Source of the DNA: Pseudomonas marginalis
GTDB taxonomy: Bacteria > Pseudomonadota > Gammaproteobacteria > Pseudomonadales > Pseudomonadaceae
Length of the DNA: 64,000 bases
NCBI RefSeq assembly: GCF_900105325.1
Contig: NZ_FNSU01000004.1
Location: 124,001-188,000, forward strand
Direction: 5' to 3'
In this document: one piece after another, positions 34,104 through 43,371 of the stretch
Position numbering within the stretch: position 1 is the first letter of the stretch
Layout: each line of letters opens with the position of its first letter
Notes under the pieces: model-generated
Databases searched by the model: none
What the model saw: the letters and a program-made list of their open reading frames with translations, nothing else
Told to the model about the DNA's origin: nothing
Made by a program: the position numbers and the translations under genes

Positions 34104-34903
34104 TATTGGGTAACGTCAGCGTTGAAGTACTTATCCGACAGCTTCTTCAAGGTGCCGTCAGCGCGCAATTTGTCGAGGGCCTTGTTCACCGCCTCAAGCA
34201 GTTCAGGTTCGCCTTTGCGTAGGGCAATACCGGCTTCCTGACGGGAGAAGGCAGCACCGGCAGCGACGGTGTCCGGGGCTTTCTTGGCATATTCCAGGGC
34301 CGCCAGGCGGTCGATCAGGATGGCGTCGATGCGGCCGATGCGCAGGTCCTGGAACTTGGTAGGATCATCTTCGTAGGTACGGATATCAGCGGTAGGCACA
34401 TTGGCTTTTACCCACTCCTCGTAGTTGGTGCCCAGGCCGACACCCACCTTTTTACCGGCCAGGTCGGCGGCTGATTTGATGTTGAGCTTGTCTTCGTTCT
34501 TTTTCAGGACCAGCGCTTGAATCCCGGAAACGGTGTAGGGCTCGGAGAAGTCGTATTTTTTCTTGCGCTCGTCGGAGATGGTCACCTGGTTGATCACTGC
34601 ATCCAGACGCTTGGATTCCAATGCCGCCAGAATGCCGTCCCATTTGGTGGCCTGCAGCTTGACCTTCACACCCAGTTCTTTGGCCAGCGCTTCGGACAGC
34701 TCGACTTCGAAGCCCGCCAGTTTGCCTTTCTCATCCTGGAAGCTGAACGGCGGGTAGGTGCCTTCCAGGCCGATTTTGATCTCTCCGGCCTTTTTGATGT
34801 TGCCCAGTTGCTCGCCGGCAACCGCCTGGCCCAGCCAACCGGCGCCGAGAGCCAGACCCAAAGTGCCAACCAGCAACGTGCGACGCAATACAGAAATAGT
34901 CAT
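34103..34903 (-). CDS. tcyJ: Cystine-binding periplasmic protein
   Basis: 266 residues: signal peptide (about 1-30, ending AVAGEQ) and a type-2 periplasmic-binding domain (IKIGLEGTYPPFSFQDEKGKLAGFEVELSEALAKELG). Close in style to FliY/TcyJ of enterobacteria. First gene of the cystine operon. The upstream gap (34904-35076) is AT-rich near 35020-35060, as CysB-type promoters often are; no defined site was recognised. Confidence 0.91.
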   Translation of the reverse strand: MTISVLRRTLLVGTLGLALGAGWLGQAVAGEQLGNIKKAGEIKIGLEGTYPPFSFQDEKGKLAGFEVELSEALAKELGVKVKLQATKWDGILAALESKRLDAVINQVTISDERKKKYDFSEPYTVSGIQALVLKKNEDKLNIKSAADLAGKKVGVGLGTNYEEWVKANVPTADIRTYEDDPTKFQDLRIGRIDAILIDRLAALEYAKKAPDTVAAGAAFSRQEAGIALRKGEPELLEAVNKALDKLRADGTLKKLSDKYFNADVTQ

Positions 34904-35076
34904 GAAGAGCCCCTGTGTTTTTTATGTTGAGCGAAGCAGGTGACGCGGTAGTCGTATCCTGCCTTAAAGCGCGTAGCGCGTCTTCGCCTGCGGCGCGATG
35001 ATAAAGCCGGGTTTTAAGACTTGAAAATAATATTAAACTCAATTGATATTCTATTTTTGAATATGTGTTGAGTCTA

Positions 35077-35273
35077 ATGTGGGAGGGGGCAAGCCCTAAT
35101 GCCAGTCAGTTAAGCGTACATCGCCTCCTGTAGGAGCGAGCTTGCTCGCGAAAAACGTCAACGATAACGCGTGCTTCCTGAATGAACGCGGCGCCTGTGA
35201 GTTTTTCGCGAGCAAGCTCGCTCCTACAAAAAGCCTTAACTGACTGGCATTAGGGCTTGCCCCCTCCCACATT
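35077..35273. repeat. Composite (nested) REPIN, copy 2, inverted relative to copy 1
   Basis: Same layout and nearly the same bases as 12534-12720, but as its reverse complement: outer GTGGGAGGGGGC pair, inner TAGGAGCGAGCTTGCTCG pair, and the same loop of about 60 bp between the inner arms. It sits between the cystine operon promoter region and dcyD. Confidence 0.9.
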
Positions 35274-35287
35274 TGGCCCGCATTTAT

Positions 35288-36283
35288 TCAGTTGAAAACC
35301 GAGTCATAGGCAAACAACGCCGGTGCCCCGCCGGTATGCAGGAAAATAATCGGCCCGTCTTCAAAACGCTGACGCCCGATACCGTCCAGCAAGCCGGCCA
35401 TGGCCTTGCCAGTGTAGACCGGGTCCAGCAGCAGGCCTTCCTGGCTTGCCAATAGCTTGACCGCCGAAAGGGTGCCGGCGTTGGGTTCGCCATAACGGGG
35501 GCCGAAATACTCGTCCCACAGGATCACCTTGAACGCGTCAGGGATGTCCACACCGAGCAACTCGGCCGTGCGTTCGGCCAGGCCCTGGACTTTCGGGAAC
35601 TGCGCTTCTTCGGTGCGCGATACGGTGATGCCGATCACGGGCAACTGCGGCAGTACTTCGCTTAATGCCAAGGCCAGGCCGCTGTGGGTGCCGGCACTGC
35701 CGGAGGCCAGCACCACGGCGGCGAATTCGATACCGCTGTCTTCGATCTGTGCGGCCAGCTCCAGGCCGGCGCGCACGTAACCGAGGGCGCCGAGGGCATT
35801 GGAACCGCCGATAGGCACCAGGTACGGCTTCTTGCCGTTGCTGCGCAGGCGATCGGCAAGGGCGTTGAGTTGGTCGTCGACGTTGTCGAGGTTTTCCACC
35901 AACTCTACCTTGGCGTCGAACAACTCCAGCAGCAGGCGGTTGCCGTTGCCCAGGTAGTTGGGGTCTTCGGTGCCGGTGGGGTTTTCCAGCAGGGCGACGC
36001 AGCCCAGGCCGAGCCTGGCGGCGAGGGCGGCGGTCTGGCGTACGTGGTTGGACTGGATCGCGCCGGCGGTCACCAGGGTGTCGGCGCCCTGGGCGATGGC
36101 ATCGGCTGCCAGGTATTCGAGTTTGCGCAGCTTGTTGCCACCCATGGCCAGCGGCGTGGTGTCGTCGCGCTTGACGTAGATGTCGCGTCCCAACCAGGTC
36201 GACAGCCGTTCGAGTTTTTCCAGGGCGGTGGCGCCGCCGAGCAGTTCCAGGCGGTTAAAACGGTCGAGCTGTTGCTTGATCAT
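35288..36283 (-). CDS. dcyD: D-cysteine desulfhydrase
   Basis: 331-residue PLP enzyme of the ACC deaminase/D-cysteine desulfhydrase family. The PLP Lys lies in AMGGNKLRKLEYL (about residue 52), and the phosphate-binding loop is GSAGTHSGL. It breaks D-cysteine into pyruvate, ammonia and sulfide, supplying sulfur and removing a toxic amino acid. It lies beside the cystine ABC genes, as in enterobacteria. A composite REPIN separates it from that operon. Confidence 0.92.
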   Translation of the reverse strand: MIKQQLDRFNRLELLGGATALEKLERLSTWLGRDIYVKRDDTTPLAMGGNKLRKLEYLAADAIAQGADTLVTAGAIQSNHVRQTAALAARLGLGCVALLENPTGTEDPNYLGNGNRLLLELFDAKVELVENLDNVDDQLNALADRLRSNGKKPYLVPIGGSNALGALGYVRAGLELAAQIEDSGIEFAAVVLASGSAGTHSGLALALSEVLPQLPVIGITVSRTEEAQFPKVQGLAERTAELLGVDIPDAFKVILWDEYFGPRYGEPNAGTLSAVKLLASQEGLLLDPVYTGKAMAGLLDGIGRQRFEDGPIIFLHTGGAPALFAYDSVFN

Positions 36284-36449
36284 GGCTACGCACGGTGGCT
36301 AAAGGATGGAGCGACTATAGGCAGGCACTTTTCATCGGGCAACCGTCAATCGCTTATGCCTGATGGTTCTTAGCATCACACCATTGGTTCTTAAGGGCGG
36401 CCAGGGTGGATACCGTAAAGTGATGGCCATTACGTCAGGAGTGAATACC

Positions 36450-37376
36450 GTGAGTGAGCGTTCCAGCCATTGGCAGTTACAGACCATCGTCAGCCAACTG
36501 CGCAGCGCCCGTGACCAGTGGCGAACACGCAATGGCCGCTTGAGCGGCGAGCATGGCGGTCGCGAATTGCCGTCCCGTGAAGCCGTTGCCCAGATTCTCG
36601 AGTCCCTCTGCGGTGCGCTGTTTCCGATGCGCCTGGGGCCGGCGGACTTGCGTGAAGAAAGTGAAGATTTCTACGTCGGCCATACCCTCGACGTCGCCCT
36701 GAATGCCTTACTGGCCCAGGCGCGCCTGGAGTTGCGTTATGCCGCGCGCCAGGGCGGCGAGGATGACAGCCAGATCGACGCCCATGCCATCCGGCTGATC
36801 CAGGATTTCGCCCTGGCCTTGCCGTCCCTGCGCAGCCTGTTGGACACCGACGTACTCGCCGCCTACCACGGCGACCCGGCCGCGCGCAGCGTGGATGAAG
36901 TGCTGTTGTGCTACCCGGGGATCCTCGCGGTGATTCACCATCGCCTGGCCCACCACCTGTACCGCGCCGGCTTGCCGCTGCTGGCACGGATCAGCGCGGA
37001 AATCGCCCACTCGGCCACCGGCATCGATATCCACCCCGGCGCGCAGATCGGCCCGAGCTTCTTCATCGACCACGGCACGGGCGTGGTGATCGGTGAAACC
37101 GCGATCATCGGCGAGCGGGTGCGCATCTATCAGGCCGTCACCTTGGGGGCCAAGCGCTTCCCGGCGGATGAAGATGGGCAACTGCAGAAGGGCCATGCGC
37201 GCCACCCGATTGTCGAGGACGACGTGGTGATCTATGCCGGGGCGACGATCCTCGGACGCATCACCATCGGCAAGGGGTCGACCATTGGCGGCAATGTGTG
37301 GCTGACCCGCAGTGTGCCGGCGGGGGCGAATATTACGCAGGCGAATCTGCAGCATGACGACGGTGCGCAGAAGTAG
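36450..37376 (+). CDS. epsC: EpsC-type serine O-acetyltransferase
   Basis: 308 residues. An N-terminal alpha-helical region is followed by a left-handed beta-helix of hexapeptide repeats (about 190-290: IDIHPGAQIGPSFFIDHGTGVVIGETAIIGERVRIYQ). This is serine acetyltransferase of the EpsC subgroup, which makes O-acetylserine for cysteine synthesis and the CysB inducer. I chose the GTG at 36450, preceded by AGGAG, as start; upstream in-frame starts lack such a site. Divergent from dcyD, with 166 bp between. Confidence 0.88.
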   Translation: MSERSSHWQLQTIVSQLRSARDQWRTRNGRLSGEHGGRELPSREAVAQILESLCGALFPMRLGPADLREESEDFYVGHTLDVALNALLAQARLELRYAARQGGEDDSQIDAHAIRLIQDFALALPSLRSLLDTDVLAAYHGDPAARSVDEVLLCYPGILAVIHHRLAHHLYRAGLPLLARISAEIAHSATGIDIHPGAQIGPSFFIDHGTGVVIGETAIIGERVRIYQAVTLGAKRFPADEDGQLQKGHARHPIVEDDVVIYAGATILGRITIGKGSTIGGNVWLTRSVPAGANITQANLQHDDGAQK

Positions 37377-37392
37377 AACCCTACGCAGATCC

Positions 37393-37484
37393 CCTGTGGG
37401 AGGGGGCTTGCTCCCGATAGCGGAGTGTCAGTTGGTACATCCATCGACTGACACACCGCCATCGGGAGCAAGCCCCCTCCCACA
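37393..37484. repeat. REPIN after the serine acetyltransferase gene
   Basis: Inverted REP arms GTGGGAGGGGGCTTGCTCCC with inner CGATAGCGG / CCGCCATCG and a loop of about 30 bp. Same class as 27507-27602. Confidence 0.9.
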
Positions 37485-37618
37485 TTGTTAGCCTCATTCC
37501 AGATTTACCCCGCAATCACTGAACGATTTACCTCTTCCACCCGTCATACCAATCCTTGAGCCAGTGTAGGAATTATCTACCACTCAGCCCTGCGATTAGT
37601 CCCAGACCGCCTACCTAT

Positions 37619-37648
37619 GTTTAACTTGAACGTTCGTTCAAGTTAAAC
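37619..37648. promoter_or_regulatory. Probable BetI operator upstream of betT
   Basis: Perfect inverted repeat GTTTAACTTGAACG-TT-CGTTCAAGTTAAAC (14-bp arms, 2-bp centre), 92 bp before the betT start. The core TTGAACG..CGTTCAA resembles sites of the choline-responsive TetR-family repressor BetI. No betI gene is in the window, so it would act in trans. Confidence 0.75.
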
Positions 37649-37740
37649 CCGGTGGTTCGCTGCCCGCTCACAACAGGAGGCTTACCTTTGCTGAGTCCGT
37701 TTTATACAGCCACATCCCTCACCCTCGGGGTGCATCGTTC

Positions 37741-39741
37741 ATGAGTGCATCGTCCACCCCATCCAGCGGCCTGGTGCGCATGAATGCGCCGGTCTTCTAC
37801 TTTGCCGCCACCTTCATCTTGCTGTTCGGCATCACTGTCATCGCTATCCCGCAACAGGCCGGGGCCTGGTTGCTGGCGGCGCAAAACTGGGCGGCCAACA
37901 CGGTCGGCTGGTACTACATGCTGGCGATGACCCTGTATCTGGTCTTCGTGGTGGTCACCGCGCTATCGGGCTACGGCAAGATAAAACTCGGTGCCGACCA
38001 CGACGAGCCCGAATTCAGTTACCTGTCCTGGGCCGGCATGCTGTTCGCCGCCGGGATCAGCATCACGTTGTTCTTCTTCTGCGTGTCCGAGCCGCTGACG
38101 CACCTGGTGCAACCGCCCCAGGGCGAGGCCATGAATGCCGACGCCGCGCGCCAGGCCATGCAGGTGCTGTTCCTGCACTGGGGCCTGCACGGCTGGGGCG
38201 TGTTTGCATTTGTCGGCATGGCGCTGGCGTATTTCGCCTACCGGCATAACCTGCCGCTGGCGTTGCGCTCGGCGCTGTACCCGCTGATCGGCAAGCGCAT
38301 CAATGGCCCTATCGGCTATGCGGTGGATGGCTTCGGCATCATTGCCACGGTGTTCGGCCTGGGTGCCGACATGGGCTTTGGCGTGCTGCACCTCAATTCC
38401 GGCCTCGACTACCTGTTCGGCGTTGCCCACACCCAGTGGATCCAGGTCGGCTTGATCACCCTGATGATGGGCGCGGCGATCCTGGTCGCCGTGGCCGGCG
38501 TCGACAAGGGCGTGCGGGTGATGTCCGATATCAACATGCTGCTGGCCTGCGCGCTGCTGCTGTTCGTGTTGTTCGCCGGGCCGACCCAGCACTTGCTCAA
38601 TACCCTGATCCAGAACATTGGTGACTACCTGGGCGCATTGCCGACCAAGAGTTTCGATGTGTACGCCTACGACAAACCGAGCGACTGGCTGGGCGGCTGG
38701 ACGGTGTTCTACTGGGCCTGGTGGATTGCATGGTCGCCATTCGTAGGCCTGTTTATCGCGCGCATTTCCCGTGGCCGGACCATCCGCGAATTCGTGTTCG
38801 GTGTGCTGCTGATCCCGCTGGGTTTCACCCTGGCGTGGATGTCGATTTTCGGCAACAGCGCCATCGACCAGGTGCTCAACCACGGCATGACTGCACTCGG
38901 CCAGTCGGCCATCGATGATCCGTCGATGAGCCTCTACCTGCTGCTGGAAACCTACCCGTGGAGCAAGACGGTGATCGCGGTCACGGTGTTCATCAGCTTC
39001 GTATTCTTCGTAACTTCCGCTGACTCGGGCACCGTAGTGCTGTCCACCCTCTCGTCCAAAGGCGGCAACGCCGATGAAGATGGGCCGAAATGGCTGCGGG
39101 TGTTCTGGGGTGCGATGACCGCGCTGGTCACCAGTGCCTTGCTGTTTGCCGGCAGCATCGATTCGCTGAAATCGGCGGTGGTGCTGACCTCGCTGCCGTT
39201 CTCGCTGATCCTGTTGCTGATGATGTGGGGGCTGCACAAGGCCTTCTACCTCGAGTCGCAAAAGCAGATTGCGCAGTTGCATTCGCTGGCGCCGGTGTCG
39301 GGCTCCCGCAAGGGCACCGGCGGTTGGCGCCAACGTTTGAGCCAGGCCGTGCATTTCCCCTCGCGGGACGAGGTGTACCGGTTCCTTGAGACCACGGTGC
39401 GTCCGGCGATCGAAGAAGTGACGGCGGTGTTTGTCGAAAAAGGCCTCAACGTCGTCACCCAACCCGACCCGTCCAACGACAGCGTCAGCCTGGAAATCGG
39501 TCACGGCGAAGAGCATCCGTTCGTGTACCAGGTGCAGATGCGCGGCTATTTCACGCCCTCATTTGCACGCGGCGGCATGGGTTCCAAGCAGCTCAACAAT
39601 CGCCGCTACTACCGCGCGGAAGTGCACCTGAGCGAGGGCAGTCAGGACTACGACCTGGTGGGCTACACCAAGGAGCAGATCATCAACGACATCCTCGACC
39701 AGTACGAGCGCCACCTGCAGTTCCTGCACTTGGTGCGCTGA
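37741..39741 (+). CDS. betT: BCCT-family choline transporter BetT
   Basis: 666 residues, 12 membrane segments, and the BCCT motif in WTVFYWAWWIAWSPFVGLFIARISRGRTIREF (about residues 320-350). A long hydrophilic C-terminus (about 515-666) is typical of BetT proteins that respond to osmotic strength. It imports choline, the glycine betaine precursor. It follows a BetI-like operator and stands alone with its own terminator. Confidence 0.92.
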   Translation: MSASSTPSSGLVRMNAPVFYFAATFILLFGITVIAIPQQAGAWLLAAQNWAANTVGWYYMLAMTLYLVFVVVTALSGYGKIKLGADHDEPEFSYLSWAGMLFAAGISITLFFFCVSEPLTHLVQPPQGEAMNADAARQAMQVLFLHWGLHGWGVFAFVGMALAYFAYRHNLPLALRSALYPLIGKRINGPIGYAVDGFGIIATVFGLGADMGFGVLHLNSGLDYLFGVAHTQWIQVGLITLMMGAAILVAVAGVDKGVRVMSDINMLLACALLLFVLFAGPTQHLLNTLIQNIGDYLGALPTKSFDVYAYDKPSDWLGGWTVFYWAWWIAWSPFVGLFIARISRGRTIREFVFGVLLIPLGFTLAWMSIFGNSAIDQVLNHGMTALGQSAIDDPSMSLYLLLETYPWSKTVIAVTVFISFVFFVTSADSGTVVLSTLSSKGGNADEDGPKWLRVFWGAMTALVTSALLFAGSIDSLKSAVVLTSLPFSLILLLMMWGLHKAFYLESQKQIAQLHSLAPVSGSRKGTGGWRQRLSQAVHFPSRDEVYRFLETTVRPAIEEVTAVFVEKGLNVVTQPDPSNDSVSLEIGHGEEHPFVYQVQMRGYFTPSFARGGMGSKQLNNRRYYRAEVHLSEGSQDYDLVGYTKEQIINDILDQYERHLQFLHLVR

Positions 39742-39756
39742 CGTTAAACTCCCCGC

Positions 39757-39783
39757 AAAGCCCCGTTCTACGGGGCTTTCTTA
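39757..39783 (+). terminator. Terminator of betT
   Basis: AAAGCCCCG-TTCTA-CGGGGCTTT hairpin (9-bp stem) 15 bp after the betT stop, followed by a short T-rich stretch. Confidence 0.85.
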
Positions 39784-39899
39784 AACTTAATTTCATCCGT
39801 CAAGACGCTGTTTTGACGCGTAACTGTCATCTGGCCACTGCGTAATTGTGTGAAGCGTTTGACGCTTTCATTTCAGAACAGTGACGGAGACCGGTACCC

Positions 39900-41249
39900 A
39901 TGAAGACGTTTTTAAGCCCTGTGGTGGGAGCCGCCATGGCGAGCTTTATGCTGTCCGCCCACGCCGATTTTATCGATGACAGCCACGCCGACGTGACCCT
40001 GCTCAACCGCTATCTCAACCAGCAGGGACGGGACGTGGTGGGCAGCAATGCCAAGGCCCATAGCATTCGGGATTGGGGCCAGGGTTTCGAGTTCAACTTC
40101 AAGTCCGGCTACACCGAGGGGCCTGTGGGCTTCGGCCTCGATCTACAGGCGTTCTACGGCCTGAAACTGGACTCCGGCGGCGACCTCAACGACAAGGATC
40201 ACCAGGGCCGCTACCCCGGCAGCATGTTCCCACTGGACAATGGCAAGTCCGCCGACCAGTTCGGCGTGTTGAGCCCGACGTTCAAGATGCGTTTCGCCAA
40301 GGATGAATTGCGCGTCGGCACGCTCTACGGCAACAACCCGATACTCGCCAACACCGACGGGCGCCTGTACCAGCAGACCAATACCGGTGTGCAACTGGTG
40401 TCCAAGGACCTCAGCGACTTCACCTTCACCGGCGGCGATATCTTCAAGACCAAGATCCGCAACGAAACCGGCGACCAGGGCATGATCACCGCCGGCGGGA
40501 CCAAAGAGAGCGACCGCTTCCTGTTCGGCGGTGCGGATTACACCGGGATACAGAACACCACTGTCAGCCTGTGGTACTCCAACCTTGAGGACTACTACCA
40601 GCAGTTTTTCCTCGGTGCCAAGCGCCATGACGCCTTGTCGGTCGGTGCGATCGATACCGACGTGCGCGTGTTCCGCAGCCTGGGTGTGGGCGGCAACGCC
40701 GACGGCGACAAGGACTTTGCCGCAGCGGGCCTGTATGGCGACGGCGTGAACAAGGGCCGCATCAACCAGTCCACCGTCAGCCTGCTGGAAAGCTACAGCC
40801 TGGACGGCCATACCGTCGGCCTGGGCATCCAGAAAAACAGCGGCGACAGCGACTTCCCGTACCTCGACTCCGGCCTTAACAGCGGTGACGCGCGCCAAGG
40901 CCCAGGCTCGGGTGCCGACACCCCGGCGCTGACCAACATGCAGTTGAACAAATTCCAGCATGCCGGCGAACGCACCTGGCTGGCGCAGTACAAATATGAC
41001 TTCGGCAAACTCGGCCTCAACGGCCTGACCTTCTCCGCCGCCTACGCCCACGGCGATGACATCCGCACCGCCCAGGGCACCACCAGCGAATGGGAGCGAA
41101 ACGTGGCGGTGGCGTATCAAGTGCCGACCGGTACCCTCAAAGGCCTTGGCGTCACGTGGAAAAACGCCCACGCCAGTCCGGACATTACCGGTGCCACCGT
41201 GCAGGATGAAAACCGCTTCTATGTCAGCTATGTCGTTCCACTCTGGTAG
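39900..41249 (+). CDS. OprD-family outer-membrane porin
   Basis: 449 residues with a signal peptide (cut near SAHA-DF, about residue 22) and a predicted 18-strand barrel. OprD family features: FIDDSHADVTLLNRYLNQ near the mature N-terminus, and the C-terminal FYVSYVVPLW ending in an aromatic residue. OprD porins admit specific small solutes such as amino acids or carboxylates; the substrate is not evident from the sequence. A hairpin terminator follows. Confidence 0.92.
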   Translation: MKTFLSPVVGAAMASFMLSAHADFIDDSHADVTLLNRYLNQQGRDVVGSNAKAHSIRDWGQGFEFNFKSGYTEGPVGFGLDLQAFYGLKLDSGGDLNDKDHQGRYPGSMFPLDNGKSADQFGVLSPTFKMRFAKDELRVGTLYGNNPILANTDGRLYQQTNTGVQLVSKDLSDFTFTGGDIFKTKIRNETGDQGMITAGGTKESDRFLFGGADYTGIQNTTVSLWYSNLEDYYQQFFLGAKRHDALSVGAIDTDVRVFRSLGVGGNADGDKDFAAAGLYGDGVNKGRINQSTVSLLESYSLDGHTVGLGIQKNSGDSDFPYLDSGLNSGDARQGPGSGADTPALTNMQLNKFQHAGERTWLAQYKYDFGKLGLNGLTFSAAYAHGDDIRTAQGTTSEWERNVAVAYQVPTGTLKGLGVTWKNAHASPDITGATVQDENRFYVSYVVPLW

Positions 41250-41300
41250 GAAATTGCTGTAAAACGGAAGGGCAGACTTAAGCGATTCAGCTGGTTAAAA

Positions 41301-41328
41301 GGCCTGGGAATATCGTTATTCCCAGGCC
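41301..41328. terminator. Terminator hairpin after the OprD-family gene
   Basis: Perfect 12-bp arms GGCCTGGGAATA / TATTCCCAGGCC with a 4-base loop and a short T-containing tail, between the porin and aldo/keto reductase genes. Confidence 0.8.
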
Positions 41329-41357
41329 TTATTTGCCTACGTCCAAGAGAGGATTCG

Positions 41358-42395
41358 ATGACTTACATTGCTGCCGAAAACCGCTATGAATCTATCCCGT
41401 ATCGCCGCGTAGGCCGCAGTGGACTGGTGCTGCCGGCACTGTCCCTGGGGCTGTGGCACAACTTTGGCGACAGCACCCCGATCGACACCCAGCGCGCCCT
41501 GCTGCGCACCGCGTTCGACCTGGGCATCAACCACTTCGATCTGGCCAACAATTACGGCCCACCCTACGGCAGCGCCGAGATCAACTTCGGTCGTTTGCTG
41601 CGCGAAGACTTCAAGCACTACCGCGACGAATTGATCATCTCCAGCAAGGCTGGCTGGGACATGTGGCCGGGCCCTTACGGCCAGGGCGGCGGCTCACGCA
41701 AATACGTGCTGGCCAGCCTGGACCAGAGCCTGCAACGCCTGGGCGTCGACTACGTGGACATTTTCTACTCCCACCGTTTTGATGCCGATACGCCCCTGGA
41801 AGAAACCGCCAGCGCCCTCGCCACCGCCGTGCAACAGGGCAAGGCGTTGTACATCGGTATCTCGTCTTACTCCGGGGTGAAAACCCGCGAAATCGCCGCG
41901 CTGCTCAACGAGTGGAAGGTGCCGCTGCTGATCCACCAACCGGCCTACAACCTGCTCAACCGCTGGGTGGAAAAAGACCTGCTGGACACCACCGAAGAAC
42001 TCGGCGCCGGAGTGATTGCCTTCACGCCGCTGGCCCAGGGCTTGCTCACCGACAAGTACCTCAACGGCGTGCCGGCCGACGCACGGGTCAACCGCCCGGG
42101 TGGTGGTTCGTTGCAGGCCAAGCACCTGTCCGAAGCCAACATCGCCCACGTGCGTGCGTTGAACGAAATCGCCCAGCGCCGTGGCCAGAGCCTGGCGCAA
42201 TTGGCGCTGGCCTGGACGTTGCGCGACCCACGGGTGACCAGCGCGTTGATTGGCGCGAGCCGGCCGGAGCAGATCATCGAGAACGTCGGCGCGTTGAAGA
42301 ACTTGAGCTTCAGTGCGGAGGAACTGGCGGAGATCGATCGGTTTGCGCAGGAAGGTGGGATTAACCTGTGGGAAAAGCCGTCCAGCGCGGAATAA
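41358..42395 (+). CDS. mgrA: Aldo/keto reductase of the YghZ type (L-glyceraldehyde-3-phosphate reductase)
   Basis: 345 residues, TIM-barrel aldo/keto reductase. Active-site residues are visible: Asp and Tyr in HFDLANNYGPPYGSAE, Lys in IISSKAGWDMWPGPYG, His in DIFYSHRFD. The C-terminal NADPH-binding segment is SALIGASRPEQI. The YghZ/MgrA subgroup is recognised by GWDMWPGPYG; known members reduce methylglyoxal and L-glyceraldehyde-3-phosphate. Confidence 0.9.
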   Translation: MTYIAAENRYESIPYRRVGRSGLVLPALSLGLWHNFGDSTPIDTQRALLRTAFDLGINHFDLANNYGPPYGSAEINFGRLLREDFKHYRDELIISSKAGWDMWPGPYGQGGGSRKYVLASLDQSLQRLGVDYVDIFYSHRFDADTPLEETASALATAVQQGKALYIGISSYSGVKTREIAALLNEWKVPLLIHQPAYNLLNRWVEKDLLDTTEELGAGVIAFTPLAQGLLTDKYLNGVPADARVNRPGGGSLQAKHLSEANIAHVRALNEIAQRRGQSLAQLALAWTLRDPRVTSALIGASRPEQIIENVGALKNLSFSAEELAEIDRFAQEGGINLWEKPSSAE

Positions 42396-42412
42396 CCTGA
42401 CAGCACCGGGTC

Positions 42413-42508
42413 AATGTGGGAGGGGGCTACACCCCGATGGCGGTGTGTCAGTCACTTGATTAGTTGACTGACCCAGAGCTATCGGGGTGTAGAACCCCTC
42501 CCACATTT
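42413..42508. repeat. Variant REPIN
   Basis: REP pair with altered core: GTGGGAGGGGGCTACACCCCGATGGCGG at left and its near-complement with CTATCGGGGTGTAG at right. Differs from the CTTGCTCCC class at the same site. Lies between the convergent mgrA and tauD genes. Confidence 0.85.
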
Positions 42509-42523
42509 GATTTGCAGTGTGGT

Positions 42524-43360
42524 TTAGAACGGCACATCCCCAAGAATCGTCGCCCGATGCATCACCCGCCGTTGCGGCCGGTAGTCATCCACCGCGTAAT
42601 GTTGGGTCACGCGGTTATCCCAGAAGGCCACGTCGTTCTCCTGCCAGCGCCAGCGGAGGGTGAATTCCGGGCGTGTCGCGTGGGCGAACAGCAGCTTGAG
42701 AATCGCCTCGCTTTCCGCCGGTTCCAGTTCATTGATCCTGGTGGTAAACCCATCACTGACAAACAGCGACTTACGCCCGCTCACCGGATGCGTGCGCACG
42801 ACCGGGTGTGACAGAGGTGGGTTTTTCCTGCGGGTTTCTTCCCAGCGCGCCAGGTCTTCGGTGGTGTTGCCAAAGCGTTCCAGCGGAAAGGATTTGGTGA
42901 AGTCGTGGGTAGCCGTCAGCCCATTGAGCAACCGCTTCAACGGCTCGGACAATGCCTCATACGCCGCGATGCCACTGGCCCACAGCGTATCGCCACCAAA
43001 CGCTGGCAACAGCTTGGCGCTGAGTACCGCGCCGAGGGCCGGGGTGGGCAGGAAGGTCACATCGGTGTGCCATACGGCGTTATCGCGCACGTCGGTGACG
43101 GCGGTGTCGAGGATCAGCACTTCGGGCTGTTCCGGCACGTTGGGGTAGATCGGGTGGATGTGCAGGTCGCCGAAGTTCGCCGCGAAACGCGCCTGTTGCG
43201 GCGGGGTGATCGGCTGGCCACGGAAGAACAGCACCGAATGGCTGAGCAACGCCTGTTCGATGGCATCGCGATGTTCGGTGCTCAGCGGCCGGGTAATATC
43301 GACGCCACTGATCTGGGCGCCCAGGGCGGTGCTCAAGGGGGTAACGGTCAGGCTGCTCAT
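42524..43360 (-). CDS. tauD: Taurine dioxygenase TauD
   Basis: 278 residues, 2-oxoglutarate/Fe(II) dioxygenase. The iron-binding facial triad is visible: HxD in VWHTDVTF (about 98-100) and the distal His in RVMHRATILGD (near residue 269), whose Arg binds 2-oxoglutarate. It oxidises taurine to aminoacetaldehyde, releasing sulfite. The ATG at 43358-43360 matches the family start; an upstream in-frame start would overlap tauC. Last gene of tauABCD. Confidence 0.95.
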   Translation of the reverse strand: MSSLTVTPLSTALGAQISGVDITRPLSTEHRDAIEQALLSHSVLFFRGQPITPPQQARFAANFGDLHIHPIYPNVPEQPEVLILDTAVTDVRDNAVWHTDVTFLPTPALGAVLSAKLLPAFGGDTLWASGIAAYEALSEPLKRLLNGLTATHDFTKSFPLERFGNTTEDLARWEETRRKNPPLSHPVVRTHPVSGRKSLFVSDGFTTRINELEPAESEAILKLLFAHATRPEFTLRWRWQENDVAFWDNRVTQHYAVDDYRPQRRVMHRATILGDVPF

Positions 43361-43371
43361 GCTGTTCTCAC

